A DNA stretch of 64,000 nucleotides, taken from the NCBI RefSeq assembly GCF_036503815.1, contig NZ_AP027764.1, positions 1,302,001-1,366,000 of the forward strand, in the 5' to 3' direction. Both the position numbers and the translations under genes were made by a program. Below are positions 30,978 to 39,329 of the stretch, in pieces. Positions within the stretch are counted from its first letter, which is position 1, and each line of letters starts with the position of its first letter. The stretch is from Escherichia coli (lineage in GTDB: Bacteria; Pseudomonadota; Gammaproteobacteria; Enterobacterales; Enterobacteriaceae). The notes under the pieces are model-generated. The model was not told where the DNA came from. It did not search any database and saw nothing but the letters and a program-made list of their open reading frames with translations.

Positions 30978-32405
30978 TTGAAACGCTGGCCCGTTTTTCC
31001 CCGCTCATTACGACAACTGGTAATGCTGGCATTTTTGCTGATTCTGCTACCCCTGTTGGTGCTGGCATGGCAAGCCTGGCAAAGCCTGAATGCGCTTAGC
31101 GATCAGGCGGCGCTGGTTAACCGCACTACGCTTATTGATGCCCGGCGCAGTGAAGCGATGACCAACGCGGCGCTGGAGATGGAGCGTAGCTACCGTCAGT
31201 ATTGCGTGCTGGACGACCCAACTCTGGCGAAGGTTTATCAAAGCCAGCGCAAGCGTTACAGCGAAATGCTCGATGCCCACGCAGGCGTACTGCCGGACGA
31301 TAAACTTTACCAGGCATTGCGTCAGGATTTGAACAATCTGGCTCAACTTCAGTGTAACAACAGCGGTCCCGATGCTGCTGCCGCCGCGCGTCTGGAAGCC
31401 TTTGCCAGTGCCAATACCGAAATGGTACAGGCCACGCGCACAGTGGTGTTCTCTCGCGGACAGCAGCTTCAGCGTGAAATCGCCGAACGTGGGCAATATT
31501 TTGGTTGGCAATCGCTGGTGTTATTTCTGGTAAGTCTGGTGATGGTACTGCTTTTCACGCGGATGATTATCGGCCCGGTGAAAAATATTGAACGGATGAT
31601 CAACCGTCTGGGGGAAGGGCGTTCTCTGGGCAATAGCGTTTCGTTCAGTGGACCGAGTGAGTTACGCTCGGTTGGGCAACGTATTCTTTGGTTAAGTGAG
31701 CGCCTGTCATGGCTGGAATCCCAGCGCCATCAATTCTTAAGACATTTATCTCATGAATTAAAAACCCCGCTGGCGAGTATGCGCGAGGGCACTGAATTAC
31801 TGGCTGACCAGGTTGTCGGGCCGCTTACGCCCGAGCAAAAAGAGGTGGTGAGCATCCTTGATAGCAGCAGCCGCAATTTGCAAAAACTGATCGAACAACT
31901 GCTTGATTACAACCGTAAACAGGCGGACGGTGCAGTGGAACTGGAGAGTGTAGAGTTAGCACCGCTGGTGGAAATGGTGGTTTCTGCTCATAGCCTGCCC
32001 GCACGGGCTAAAATGATGCATACCGACGTCGATCTCAAAGCAACTGCTTGCCTGGCGGAGCCAATGCTGCTGATGAGCGTACTGGATAATCTTTACTCCA
32101 ATGCGGTGCACTACGGGGCTGAATCCGGTAACATTTGCCTTCGCAGCAGTTTACATGGCGCGCGGGTTTATATTGATGTCATCAATACAGGCACACCCAT
32201 TCCGCAAGAGGAACGCGCCATGATCTTCGAACCCTTTTTTCAGGGAAGCCACCAGCGAAAAGGGGCGGTGAAGGGCAGCGGTCTGGGATTAAGCATTGCC
32301 AGGGATTGTATTCGCCGTATGCAGGGGGAACTGTATCTGGTCGACGAGAGCGGGCAAGAGGTTTGCTTCCGCATTGAATTACCGTCGTCGAAAAACACGA
32401 AATAA
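30978..32405 (+). CDS. glrK: GlrK (QseE), sensor histidine kinase
   Basis: 475 aa, TTG start. Membrane segments about 12-34 (RQLVMLAFLLILLPLLVLAW) and 176-198 flank a periplasmic helical domain. A HAMP region follows, then the dimerisation helix with H259 in FLRHLSHELKTPLASM, and the ATPase domain (N box DNLYSNAVHY, G box GSGLGLSIARD). It phosphorylates GlrR. The frame opens at 30915, but that would overlap the glmY terminator; TTG 30978 gives the accepted protein. It lies upstream of qseG and glrR in one operon. Confidence 0.94.
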   Translation: MKRWPVFPRSLRQLVMLAFLLILLPLLVLAWQAWQSLNALSDQAALVNRTTLIDARRSEAMTNAALEMERSYRQYCVLDDPTLAKVYQSQRKRYSEMLDAHAGVLPDDKLYQALRQDLNNLAQLQCNNSGPDAAAAARLEAFASANTEMVQATRTVVFSRGQQLQREIAERGQYFGWQSLVLFLVSLVMVLLFTRMIIGPVKNIERMINRLGEGRSLGNSVSFSGPSELRSVGQRILWLSERLSWLESQRHQFLRHLSHELKTPLASMREGTELLADQVVGPLTPEQKEVVSILDSSSRNLQKLIEQLLDYNRKQADGAVELESVELAPLVEMVVSAHSLPARAKMMHTDVDLKATACLAEPMLLMSVLDNLYSNAVHYGAESGNICLRSSLHGARVYIDVINTGTPIPQEERAMIFEPFFQGSHQRKGAVKGSGLGLSIARDCIRRMQGELYLVDESGQEVCFRIELPSSKNTK

Positions 32406-32407
32406 TG

Positions 32408-32558
32408 TTAAGAGCCTATCCCATCAGGCTATTTTATTTGCCAGTTTGGCCTCGTGCAGTGCTCGAAATCCTTACGTACTACGTGTACGCTCCGGTTTCT
32501 CCGCGCTGTCCATGTCCAAACTGCCTGCAACAATTACGCCCACTGGGATAGGTTTTAA
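32408..32558. repeat. MITE-like ~150-bp inverted repeat between glrK and qseG
   Basis: The segment starts TTAAGAGCCTATCCCA and ends TGGGATAGGTTTTAA; a 9-bp CCTATCCCA/TGGGATAGG pair forms the ends. A second inner pair, GCCAGTTTGG and CCAAACTGCC, makes most of the element self-complementary. It contains no open frame and looks like a non-autonomous palindromic repeat of enterobacteria; I recall similar sequences elsewhere but cannot name the family. It fills nearly the whole 164-nt gap inside the operon and would be transcribed as a large hairpin. Confidence 0.6.
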
Positions 32559-32569
32559 GTCTGGTGAAT

Positions 32570-33283
32570 ATGCGACACATTTTTCAACGATTATTGCCCC
32601 GACGGCTATGGCTGGCAGGGCTGCCATGTCTGGCATTGCTGGGTTGCGTGCAGAGTCACAATAAGCCAGCTATTGATGCGCCAGCAGAAGAAAAAATTCC
32701 GGTTTATCAACTGGCTGACTATCTTTCTACTGAATGCAGCGACATCTGGGCACTGCAAGGTAAGTCAACCGAAACCAATCCGCTTTACTGGCTGCGGGCG
32801 ATGGATTGTGCTGAACGTTTAATGCCTGCGCAGTCGCGTCAGCAAGCCCGCCAATATGACGACGGCAGCTGGCAAAATATCTTCAAACAAGGGATTTTGC
32901 TCGCTGACGCCAAAATTACGCCTTATGAGCGCCGCCAGCTGGTCGCGCGCATTGATGCGTTAAGTACCGAGATCCCGGCACAGGTTCGCCCACTGTATCA
33001 ACTGTGGCGCGACGGTCAGGCGCTGCAACTGCAACTGGCGGAAGAGCGCCAACGCTACAGCAAACTCCAGCAGTCCAGCGACAGCGAACTGGATACTTTG
33101 CGCCAGCAACATCACGTTCTACAGCAGCAACTGGAGCTCACCACCCGCAAGCTGGAAAATCTGACCGATATTGAACGTCAGCTCTCGACCCGCAAACCGG
33201 CTGGCAATTTCTCGCCGGATACGCCGCACGAGAGTGAAAAGCCCGCGCCATCTACCCATGAGGTCACTCCTGATGAGCCATAA
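32570..33283 (+). CDS. qseG: QseG, outer-membrane lipoprotein of the GlrK/GlrR system
   Basis: 237 aa. Lipoprotein signal with the lipobox ALLGC (Cys at about residue 26) after RRLWLAGLPCLA. The mature part is helical; a coiled coil is likely from about 160 to 210 (LQLQLAEERQRYSKLQQSSDSELDTLRQQHHVLQQQLE). It interacts with GlrK and is required for its signalling; in EHEC it also affects effector translocation. The ATG at 32570 (MRHIFQ) is used; a GTG two codons upstream is possible. Its end overlaps glrR by 11 nt. Confidence 0.92.
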   Translation: MRHIFQRLLPRRLWLAGLPCLALLGCVQSHNKPAIDAPAEEKIPVYQLADYLSTECSDIWALQGKSTETNPLYWLRAMDCAERLMPAQSRQQARQYDDGSWQNIFKQGILLADAKITPYERRQLVARIDALSTEIPAQVRPLYQLWRDGQALQLQLAEERQRYSKLQQSSDSELDTLRQQHHVLQQQLELTTRKLENLTDIERQLSTRKPAGNFSPDTPHESEKPAPSTHEVTPDEP

Positions 33284-34607
33284 ACCTGCGCATTTATTAC
33301 TGGTCGATGACGATCCAGGATTGCTGAAACTGCTTGGCCTGCGTCTGACCAGTGAAGGCTACAGCGTGGTCACGGCGGAAAGTGGAGCTGAAGGATTGCG
33401 GATACTGAATCGTGAAAAAGTAGATTTAGTCATCAGCGATCTGCGGATGGATGAAATGGATGGTATGCAACTGTTTGCTGAAATCCAGAAAGTGCAGCCA
33501 GGTATGCCAGTAATCATCCTCACCGCGCATGGCTCCATTCCCGATGCGGTTGCCGCGACACAGCAGGGCGTGTTCAGTTTCCTCACCAAGCCCGTCGATA
33601 AAGACGCGCTGTATCAGGCAATTGATGATGCGCTGGAACAATCCGCGCCAACCACCGACGAACGCTGGCGCGAGGCGATTGTCACCCGCAGCCCGCTGAT
33701 GCTACGTTTGCTGGAACAGGCGAGGCTGGTGGCGCAGTCAGATGTTAGCGTTTTGATTAACGGTCAGAGCGGTACCGGGAAAGAGATTTTTGCCCAGGCG
33801 ATCCACAACGCCAGCCCGCGCAACAGCAAACCGTTTATTGCTATTAACTGTGGCGCATTGCCCGAGCAATTGCTGGAGTCAGAGCTGTTTGGTCATGCGC
33901 GTGGCGCGTTTACTGGCGCTGTCAGCAATCGTGAAGGTTTATTCCAGGCGGCGGAAGGCGGTACGCTGTTTCTCGATGAGATTGGCGACATGCCCGCACC
34001 GTTGCAGGTCAAACTGCTACGCGTGTTGCAGGAGCGCAAAGTGCGCCCGCTGGGCAGCAACCGCGATATTGATATCGACGTGCGGATTATTTCCGCCACT
34101 CACCGTGACCTGCCAAAGGCGATGGCGCGCGGGGAATTCCGTGAAGATCTCTACTATCGCCTCAACGTTGTCAGTCTGAAAATTCCGGCATTGGCGGAGC
34201 GCACAGAAGACATTCCGCTACTGGCAAACCACTTATTGCGCCAGGCGGCAGAGCGACATAAACCGTTTGTCCGCGCATTCTCCACCGATGCAATGAAACG
34301 ACTGATGACCGCGAGCTGGCCGGGTAATGTGCGCCAGTTGGTCAACGTGATTGAACAATGCGTGGCGCTAACATCATCTCCGGTGATTAGTGATGCGTTA
34401 GTCGAGCAGGCGCTGGAGGGCGAAAATACGGCTCTGCCAACCTTTGTTGAGGCGCGTAATCAGTTTGAACTCAACTACTTGCGTAAGCTGCTGCAAATCA
34501 CCAAAGGTAATGTCACCCACGCGGCGAGAATGGCGGGGCGCAACCGGACAGAATTTTATAAACTGCTTTCCCGACACGAGCTGGATGCAAACGATTTCAA
34601 GGAATGA
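33273..34607 (+). CDS. glrR: GlrR (QseF), sigma-54-dependent response regulator
   Basis: 444 aa. Receiver domain with phosphoacceptor D56 (VISDLRMDEMDG). The AAA+ domain has Walker A GQSGTGKE (164-171), the sigma-54 contact loop GAFTGA (211-216) and Walker B TLFLDEIGD. A Fis-type helix-turn-helix is at the C-terminus (GNVTHAARMAGRNRTEFYKLL). It binds the three TGTC-N10-GACA sites upstream of glmY and activates it. The frame opens at 33171 inside qseG; MSHKPAHLLLVDDD at 33273 is the proper start. Confidence 0.95.
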   Translation: MSHKPAHLLLVDDDPGLLKLLGLRLTSEGYSVVTAESGAEGLRILNREKVDLVISDLRMDEMDGMQLFAEIQKVQPGMPVIILTAHGSIPDAVAATQQGVFSFLTKPVDKDALYQAIDDALEQSAPTTDERWREAIVTRSPLMLRLLEQARLVAQSDVSVLINGQSGTGKEIFAQAIHNASPRNSKPFIAINCGALPEQLLESELFGHARGAFTGAVSNREGLFQAAEGGTLFLDEIGDMPAPLQVKLLRVLQERKVRPLGSNRDIDIDVRIISATHRDLPKAMARGEFREDLYYRLNVVSLKIPALAERTEDIPLLANHLLRQAAERHKPFVRAFSTDAMKRLMTASWPGNVRQLVNVIEQCVALTSSPVISDALVEQALEGENTALPTFVEARNQFELNYLRKLLQITKGNVTHAARMAGRNRTEFYKLLSRHELDANDFKE

Positions 34608-34667
34608 ATCGGCGTTATGTGTTACGTTTAGCAGATCAAAAGACAGGCGACCTTTTCAAGGAATAGC

Positions 34668-35006
34668 ATGAAAAAGATTGATGCGATTATTAAACCCTTC
34701 AAGCTGGACGATGTCCGCGAAGCACTGGCTGAAGTCGGCATTACCGGCATGACGGTCACCGAGGTGAAAGGTTTTGGCCGCCAGAAAGGCCATACCGAGC
34801 TGTATCGCGGCGCGGAGTATATGGTGGATTTTCTGCCGAAGGTAAAAATTGAGATTGTCGTGCCGGACGACATTGTCGATATCTGCGTAGATACGATTAT
34901 TCGCACGGCGCAAACCGGCAAAATCGGTGACGGTAAAATTTTCGTCTTTGACGTGGCACGGGTCATTCGTATCCGTACTGGCGAAGAGGACGACGCGGCA
35001 ATTTAA
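34668..35006 (+). CDS. glnB: Nitrogen regulatory protein P-II
   Basis: 112 aa. Trimeric signal protein that senses 2-oxoglutarate and glutamine and controls NtrB and adenylyltransferase. The T-loop holds Y51, the uridylylation site (ELYRGAEYMVDF). The C-terminal signature TGKIGDGKIFVFDV is present. It follows glrR by 60 nt on the same strand and may be partly cotranscribed with it. The RBS is AAGGAATAGC. A stem follows the gene, shared with convergent hmp. Confidence 0.97.
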   Translation: MKKIDAIIKPFKLDDVREALAEVGITGMTVTEVKGFGRQKGHTELYRGAEYMVDFLPKVKIEIVVPDDIVDICVDTIIRTAQTGKIGDGKIFVFDVARVIRIRTGEEDDAAI

Positions 35007-35015
35007 ACCGCGTCA

Positions 35016-35045
35016 GGGTTGCCGGATGTCTCCATCCGGCAACCT
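35016..35045. terminator. REP-like stem between glnB and hmp
   Basis: GGTTGCCGGATG-tctc-CATCCGGCAACC, a 12-bp perfect stem between two convergent genes. On the plus strand it is followed by TCAAATC and not a T-tract, so it may act mainly as an mRNA end-protector. Confidence 0.65.
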
Positions 35046-35049
35046 CAAA

Positions 35050-36240
35050 TCACAGCACTTTATGCGGGCCAAAGCATTCGTAATGAATGTTTTCCTGTTT
35101 CACACCCAGGTCCACTAACTGTTTCGCGGCAAACTGCATGAAGCCAACCGGGCCGCAGAGATAGAACTGCATTGTCGGATCGCTGAACGCACCTTCCAGT
35201 TTGCTCAAATCCATCAGACCTTCACTATCAAACTGACCTTTAGCGCGATCGGCTTCGCTCGGCTGACGATACCAGGTGTGCGCAGTAAAGCGCGGTAGTG
35301 CTTGTCCCAGTTCCTTAACTTCATCGGCAAAGGCGTGAACATCGCCATTTTCTGCCGCATGGAACCAGTTCACTTGTGCTGTGTGGCCTGCTTTTGCCAG
35401 CGTGTCGAGCATTGCCAGCATTGGTGTTTGACCGACACCGGCAGAGATTAACGTCACCGGCGTGTCATCTGCGATAGCCATAAAGAAATCACCTGCCGGA
35501 GCGACCAGTTTCACAACATCGCCAACGTTGGCGTGATTGTGCAGCCAGTTGGATACTTGCCCGCCATCTTCGCGTTTCACCGCAATACGATAGCCTTTGC
35601 CATCAGGTTTACGGGTCAAAGAGTACTGACGAATCTCCTGATGCGGGAAACCTTCCGGCTTCAGCCAGACGCCGAGATATTGCCCCGGACGGTATTCCGC
35701 CACTGCACCGCCGTCCACCGGCTCAAGTTCGAAGCTGGTGATCAATGCGCTGCGCGGTGTTTTAGCTACAATGCGGAAATCGCGAGTACCTTCCCAGCCA
35801 CCGGCTTTGCTGGCGTTTTCGTTATAGATTTCTGCCTCGCGATTGATAAATACATTAGCCAGTACGCCATAGGCTTTACCCCACGCGTCCAGCACTTCCT
35901 GGCCCGGACTGAACATTTCGTCCAGCGTCGCCAACAGGTGTTCACCGACGATATTGTATTGTTCCGGTTTGATCTGGAAGCTGGTGTGTTTCTGAGCGAT
36001 TTTTTCAACCGCTGGCAGCAGCGCAGGCAGGTTTTCGATATTGCTGGCGTAGGCGGCAATGGCGTTAAACAAGGCTTCACGTTGATCGCCATTACGCTGG
36101 TTACTCATGTTAAAAATTTCTTTGAGTTCTGGGTTATGAGTAAACATACGGTCGTAGAAATGGGCGGTTAACTTTGGCCCTGTTTCCACCAGTAAAGGGA
36201 TGGTGGCTTTTACTGTAGCGATGGTTTGAGCGTCAAGCAT
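35050..36240 (-). CDS. hmp: Flavohemoglobin, nitric oxide dioxygenase
   Basis: 396 aa. Globin domain about 1-138 with the proximal heme histidine H85 (IAQKHTSFQI) and distal Y29 and Q53. The ferredoxin-reductase part follows: FAD motif RQYSL in HQEIRQYSLTRKP and NAD motif ISAGVGQTPMLAML. It oxidises NO to nitrate with oxygen and NADH. The frame reaches 36261, but MLDAQTIATV at 36240 is the known start, with GGAAGACC upstream. The promoter carries an NsrR site. Confidence 0.96.
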   Translation of the reverse strand: MLDAQTIATVKATIPLLVETGPKLTAHFYDRMFTHNPELKEIFNMSNQRNGDQREALFNAIAAYASNIENLPALLPAVEKIAQKHTSFQIKPEQYNIVGEHLLATLDEMFSPGQEVLDAWGKAYGVLANVFINREAEIYNENASKAGGWEGTRDFRIVAKTPRSALITSFELEPVDGGAVAEYRPGQYLGVWLKPEGFPHQEIRQYSLTRKPDGKGYRIAVKREDGGQVSNWLHNHANVGDVVKLVAPAGDFFMAIADDTPVTLISAGVGQTPMLAMLDTLAKAGHTAQVNWFHAAENGDVHAFADEVKELGQALPRFTAHTWYRQPSEADRAKGQFDSEGLMDLSKLEGAFSDPTMQFYLCGPVGFMQFAAKQLVDLGVKQENIHYECFGPHKVL

Positions 36241-36266
36241 ATGGTCTTCCTTTTTTTGCATCTTAA

Positions 36267-36289
36267 TTGATGTATCTCAAATGCATCTT
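36267..36289 (-). promoter_or_regulatory. NsrR operator of hmp
   Basis: On the minus strand AAGATGCATTT-g-AGATACATCAA is an 11-1-11 inverted repeat matching the NsrR consensus. It lies 27-49 bp upstream of the hmp start and would block the promoter until NO destroys the NsrR cluster. The rest of the 327-nt hmp-glyA gap carries the glyA regulatory sites. Confidence 0.85.
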
Positions 36290-36433
36290 ATAAAAAATAG
36301 CCCTGCAATGTAAATGGTTCTTTGGTGTTTTTCATGAAGAATGTGATGAAGTGAAAAATTTGCATCACAAACCTGAAAAGAAATCCGTTTACGGTTGCAA
36401 GCTCTTTATTCTCCAAAGCCTTGCGCAGCCTGA

Positions 36434-36496
36434 AGGTAATCGTTTGCGTAAATTCCTTTGTCAAGACCTGTTATCGCACAATGATTCGGTTATACT
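36434..36496 (+). promoter_or_regulatory. glyA promoter region with PurR box
   Basis: AGGTAATCGTTTGCGT (36434-36449) is the PurR half-conserved palindrome known for glyA. A TATACT -10 lies at 36491-36496, with CTGTTA 17 nt upstream as the candidate -35. Several TGAA/TTCA words between 36330 and 36380 fit MetR sites, but I cannot define them exactly by eye. Confidence 0.8.
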
Positions 36497-36567
36497 GTTC
36501 GCCGTTGTCCAACAGGACCGCCTATAAAGGCCGAAAATTTTATTGTTAGCTGAGTCAGGAGATGCGG

Positions 36568-37821
36568 ATGTTAAAGCGTGAAATGAACATTGCCGATTAT
36601 GATGCCGAACTGTGGCAGGCTATGGAGCAGGAAAAAGTACGTCAGGAAGAGCACATCGAACTGATCGCCTCCGAAAACTACACCAGCCCGCGCGTAATGC
36701 AGGCGCAGGGTTCTCAGCTGACCAACAAATATGCTGAAGGTTATCCGGGCAAACGCTACTACGGCGGTTGCGAGTATGTTGATATCGTTGAACAACTGGC
36801 GATCGATCGCGCGAAAGAACTGTTCGGCGCTGACTACGCTAACGTCCAGCCGCACTCCGGCTCCCAGGCGAACTTTGCGGTCTACACCGCGCTGCTGGAA
36901 CCCGGCGACACCGTTCTGGGTATGAACCTGGCGCATGGCGGTCACCTGACTCACGGTTCTCCGGTTAACTTCTCCGGTAAACTGTACAACATCGTTCCTT
37001 ACGGTATCGATGCTACCGGTCATATCGACTACGCCGATCTGGAAAAACAAGCCAAAGAACACAAGCCGAAAATGATCATCGGTGGCTTCTCTGCATATTC
37101 CGGCGTGGTTGACTGGGCGAAAATGCGTGAAATCGCTGACAGCATCGGTGCTTACCTGTTCGTTGATATGGCGCACGTTGCGGGACTGGTCGCTGCTGGC
37201 GTCTACCCGAACCCGGTTCCTCATGCTCACGTAGTGACTACCACCACTCACAAAACCCTGGCGGGTCCGCGCGGCGGCCTGATCCTGGCGAAAGGCGGTA
37301 GCGAAGAACTGTACAAAAAACTGAACTCTGCCGTTTTCCCTGGTGGTCAGGGCGGCCCGTTGATGCACGTAATCGCTGGTAAAGCGGTTGCTCTGAAAGA
37401 AGCGATGGAACCTGAGTTCAAAACTTACCAACAGCAGGTCGCGAAAAACGCTAAAGCCATGGTAGAAGTATTCCTGGAGCGCGGCTACAAAGTGGTTTCC
37501 GGCGGTACTGATAACCACCTGTTCCTGGTTGATCTGGTTGATAAAAACCTGACCGGTAAAGAAGCTGACGCCGCTCTGGGCCGTGCTAACATCACCGTCA
37601 ACAAAAACAGCGTACCGAACGATCCGAAGAGCCCGTTTGTGACTTCCGGTATTCGTGTAGGTACTCCAGCGATTACCCGTCGTGGCTTTAAAGAAGCCGA
37701 AGCGAAAGAACTGGCTGGCTGGATGTGTGACGTGCTGGACAGCATCAATGATGAAGCGGTTATCGAGCGCATCAAAGGCAAAGTTCTCGATATCTGCGCA
37801 CGTTACCCGGTTTACGCATAA
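36568..37821 (+). CDS. glyA: Serine hydroxymethyltransferase
   Basis: 417 aa. PLP enzyme that interconverts serine and glycine with tetrahydrofolate and is the main source of one-carbon units. PLP lysine K229 is in [16 protein letters not shown]. Substrate-binding SENYTSPRV and the [13 protein letters not shown] segment are present. Codon use is highly biased, as in strongly expressed genes, which produces a long open antisense frame that is not a gene. Start [11 protein letters not shown] at 36568 (two codons after an ATG at 36562). A BIME follows. Confidence 0.98.
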
Positions 37822-37858
37822 GCGAAACGGTGATTTGCTGACAATGTGCTCGTTGTTC

Positions 37859-37960
37859 ATGCCGGATGCGGCGTGAACGCCTTATCAGGCCTACAAATTC
37901 TTGCAAATTCAATATATTGCAATCTCCGTGTAGGCCTGATAAGCGTAGCGCATCAGGCAA
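37859..37960. repeat. BIME (two inverted REPs) after glyA
   Basis: REP GCCGGATGCGGCGTGAACGCC, linker with AAATTCAATATATTGCA, and inverted REP GCCTGATAAGCGTAGCGCATCAGGC. This is the intact counterpart of the BIME split by IS621. It contains two ATCAGGC-CT-ACA words, one on each strand. Confidence 0.9.
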
Positions 37961-37979
37961 TTTTTCGTTTGTGATCATC

Positions 37980-38004
37980 AAGGCTTTCTTCGGGAAGCCT
38001 TGTT
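37980..38004. terminator. Hairpin between glyA and yphH
   Basis: CAAGGCTT-tcttcgg-GAAGCCTTG, an 8- to 9-bp stem between the convergent genes. The following TTACGTTAT is a weak T-tract on the plus strand. Confidence 0.6.
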
Positions 38005-38018
38005 ACGTTATCGCGCCA

Positions 38019-39212
38019 TCAAATCTGTCGTAACTGCGCCTCAACATACAAATAGCCAATCCCCAGCACCTGTTGTGCGCGGCTTAATTGCCCAAAGCCA
38101 ATTTGCGTCGCTTTCACGCTCGGTCCTTCGTCACGGTCGAACGGGTTAAATCCTGTCTGGCGAATAATGGAATTAAGCCAGTTCTCACCAAAGGCGCAGC
38201 TGCGACCATACAGCCAAATCTGATTAATATTGAGGATATTGAGGAAGTTATACAGACTCAAACCAATGGCGTTGGCACTGCGGTCAACCCAGCTGGTGAT
38301 CCACGGCTCTCCACTCTGCCAGGCAGCGATTAATTGTGCGGTTGTCAATTTTTCAGGATCAAGCTGAGTATTCACCGGTTGTGATTTTAGCCATACTCGC
38401 GCCTGTTTTTTTAATGCGCTTAACGAGGCGACGGTTTCCAGGCAGCCATAACGTCCACAGTCGCAGGCGACGCCATCCGGATTAACGATGGTGTGACCAA
38501 TCTGTCCGCTACCATACAAACTGCCGCGATAAATTTGCTCGTTGATCACGAACGACGAGCCAATACCGTAATCAACGTTGATCACGCAGAAATCCCGTCC
38601 TTGCGAATTATTTTGCCATTTCTCCGCCAGCGCCAGCATCACGCAGTCATTATCGACCATCACCCGAATGCCCAGCTTCTCTTCCAGCAGATACTTCACC
38701 TCAACCGGCGTTGTCCACGGCGCTTGCGGCATGGTTTGCGACACGCCAGTCACTGGATCAACCTGACCGTGGATTGCCAGCGCCAGGTTGATAGTACGGT
38801 CCGGCCACAGTTTATGATGACGATGCCAGCATTTTTCGATTTCGGACAACAGAGCCTGCGGTGTCGGTGCATCAATCTGAAAATACTCAAATTCGCCTTT
38901 CGGACTTAAACAGGCATTAGCGACCTGACACTCAATGCTGGTGGGCGTTACGTTCAGGCACAGCGTCCAGTCACCTTCCGGCGCGATCAGCCATGTACCG
39001 CTACTGTGCCCGCGCGTCTGGCTTTCATCGTCGATATTCACCACCCGTTTTTCGCTTTCCAGCTCCTGCAAAATATTACTGACCGCTGGAATTGAAATTT
39101 GCGCCAGCCGGGCCAGCGTTGATTTATTGGCGCGCTTTTGCCGGTACAGCAGTTCCAGAATCACGCATTTGTTATGGTGGCGGATCTGTTGATTGTTAAT
39201 GCAGGCTCTCAT
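38019..39212 (-). CDS. yphH: YphH, ROK-family transcriptional regulator
   Basis: 397 aa. An N-terminal helix-turn-helix (about 15-60: KCVILELLYRQKRANKSTLARLAQISIPAVSNILQEL) precedes a ROK domain with the ATP/sugar-kinase-like fold. The zinc group CDCGRYGCLETVASLSAL and the DYGIGSSFVINEQIYRGSLYGSGQIGH stretch are typical of NagC/Mlc proteins. It is divergent from yphG, sharing a 117-bp intergenic region, and so is the probable regulator of the yphGFEDCB operon. Inducer unknown. The second in-frame ATG is taken; an ATG two codons upstream is also possible. Confidence 0.9.
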   Translation of the reverse strand: MRACINNQQIRHHNKCVILELLYRQKRANKSTLARLAQISIPAVSNILQELESEKRVVNIDDESQTRGHSSGTWLIAPEGDWTLCLNVTPTSIECQVANACLSPKGEFEYFQIDAPTPQALLSEIEKCWHRHHKLWPDRTINLALAIHGQVDPVTGVSQTMPQAPWTTPVEVKYLLEEKLGIRVMVDNDCVMLALAEKWQNNSQGRDFCVINVDYGIGSSFVINEQIYRGSLYGSGQIGHTIVNPDGVACDCGRYGCLETVASLSALKKQARVWLKSQPVNTQLDPEKLTTAQLIAAWQSGEPWITSWVDRSANAIGLSLYNFLNILNINQIWLYGRSCAFGENWLNSIIRQTGFNPFDRDEGPSVKATQIGFGQLSRAQQVLGIGYLYVEAQLRQI

Positions 39213-39216
39213 ATTC

Positions 39217-39233
39217 ACTAAACCTTGTTTAGT
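39217..39233. promoter_or_regulatory. Candidate operator between yphH and yphG
   Basis: ACTAAAC-ctt-GTTTAGT, a perfect 7-3-7 palindrome 4 bp upstream of the yphH start. It is a good candidate for YphH binding. The word TTCACTAAACCTT recurs at 42604-42616. Confidence 0.5.
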
Positions 39234-39329
39234 TAATTGCGTGATTATTCCGCGAAAACATTGCCAGATTGTTCAATACACTGCCACAAATCTTTTAATT
39301 CAGTATGTCTTGTTAATATTGAGGGCACC

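Noticed and set aside
36571..37860. 429-codon open frame antisense to glyA
   Set aside because: The strong codon bias of glyA keeps the antisense frame open; the product matches no family I know, and glyA is certain.
39237..39329. Upstream start of yphG giving 1124 aa
   Set aside because: It lies next to the candidate operator and has no good ribosome site; ATG 39330 has GAGGG at proper spacing. The longer form cannot be fully excluded.
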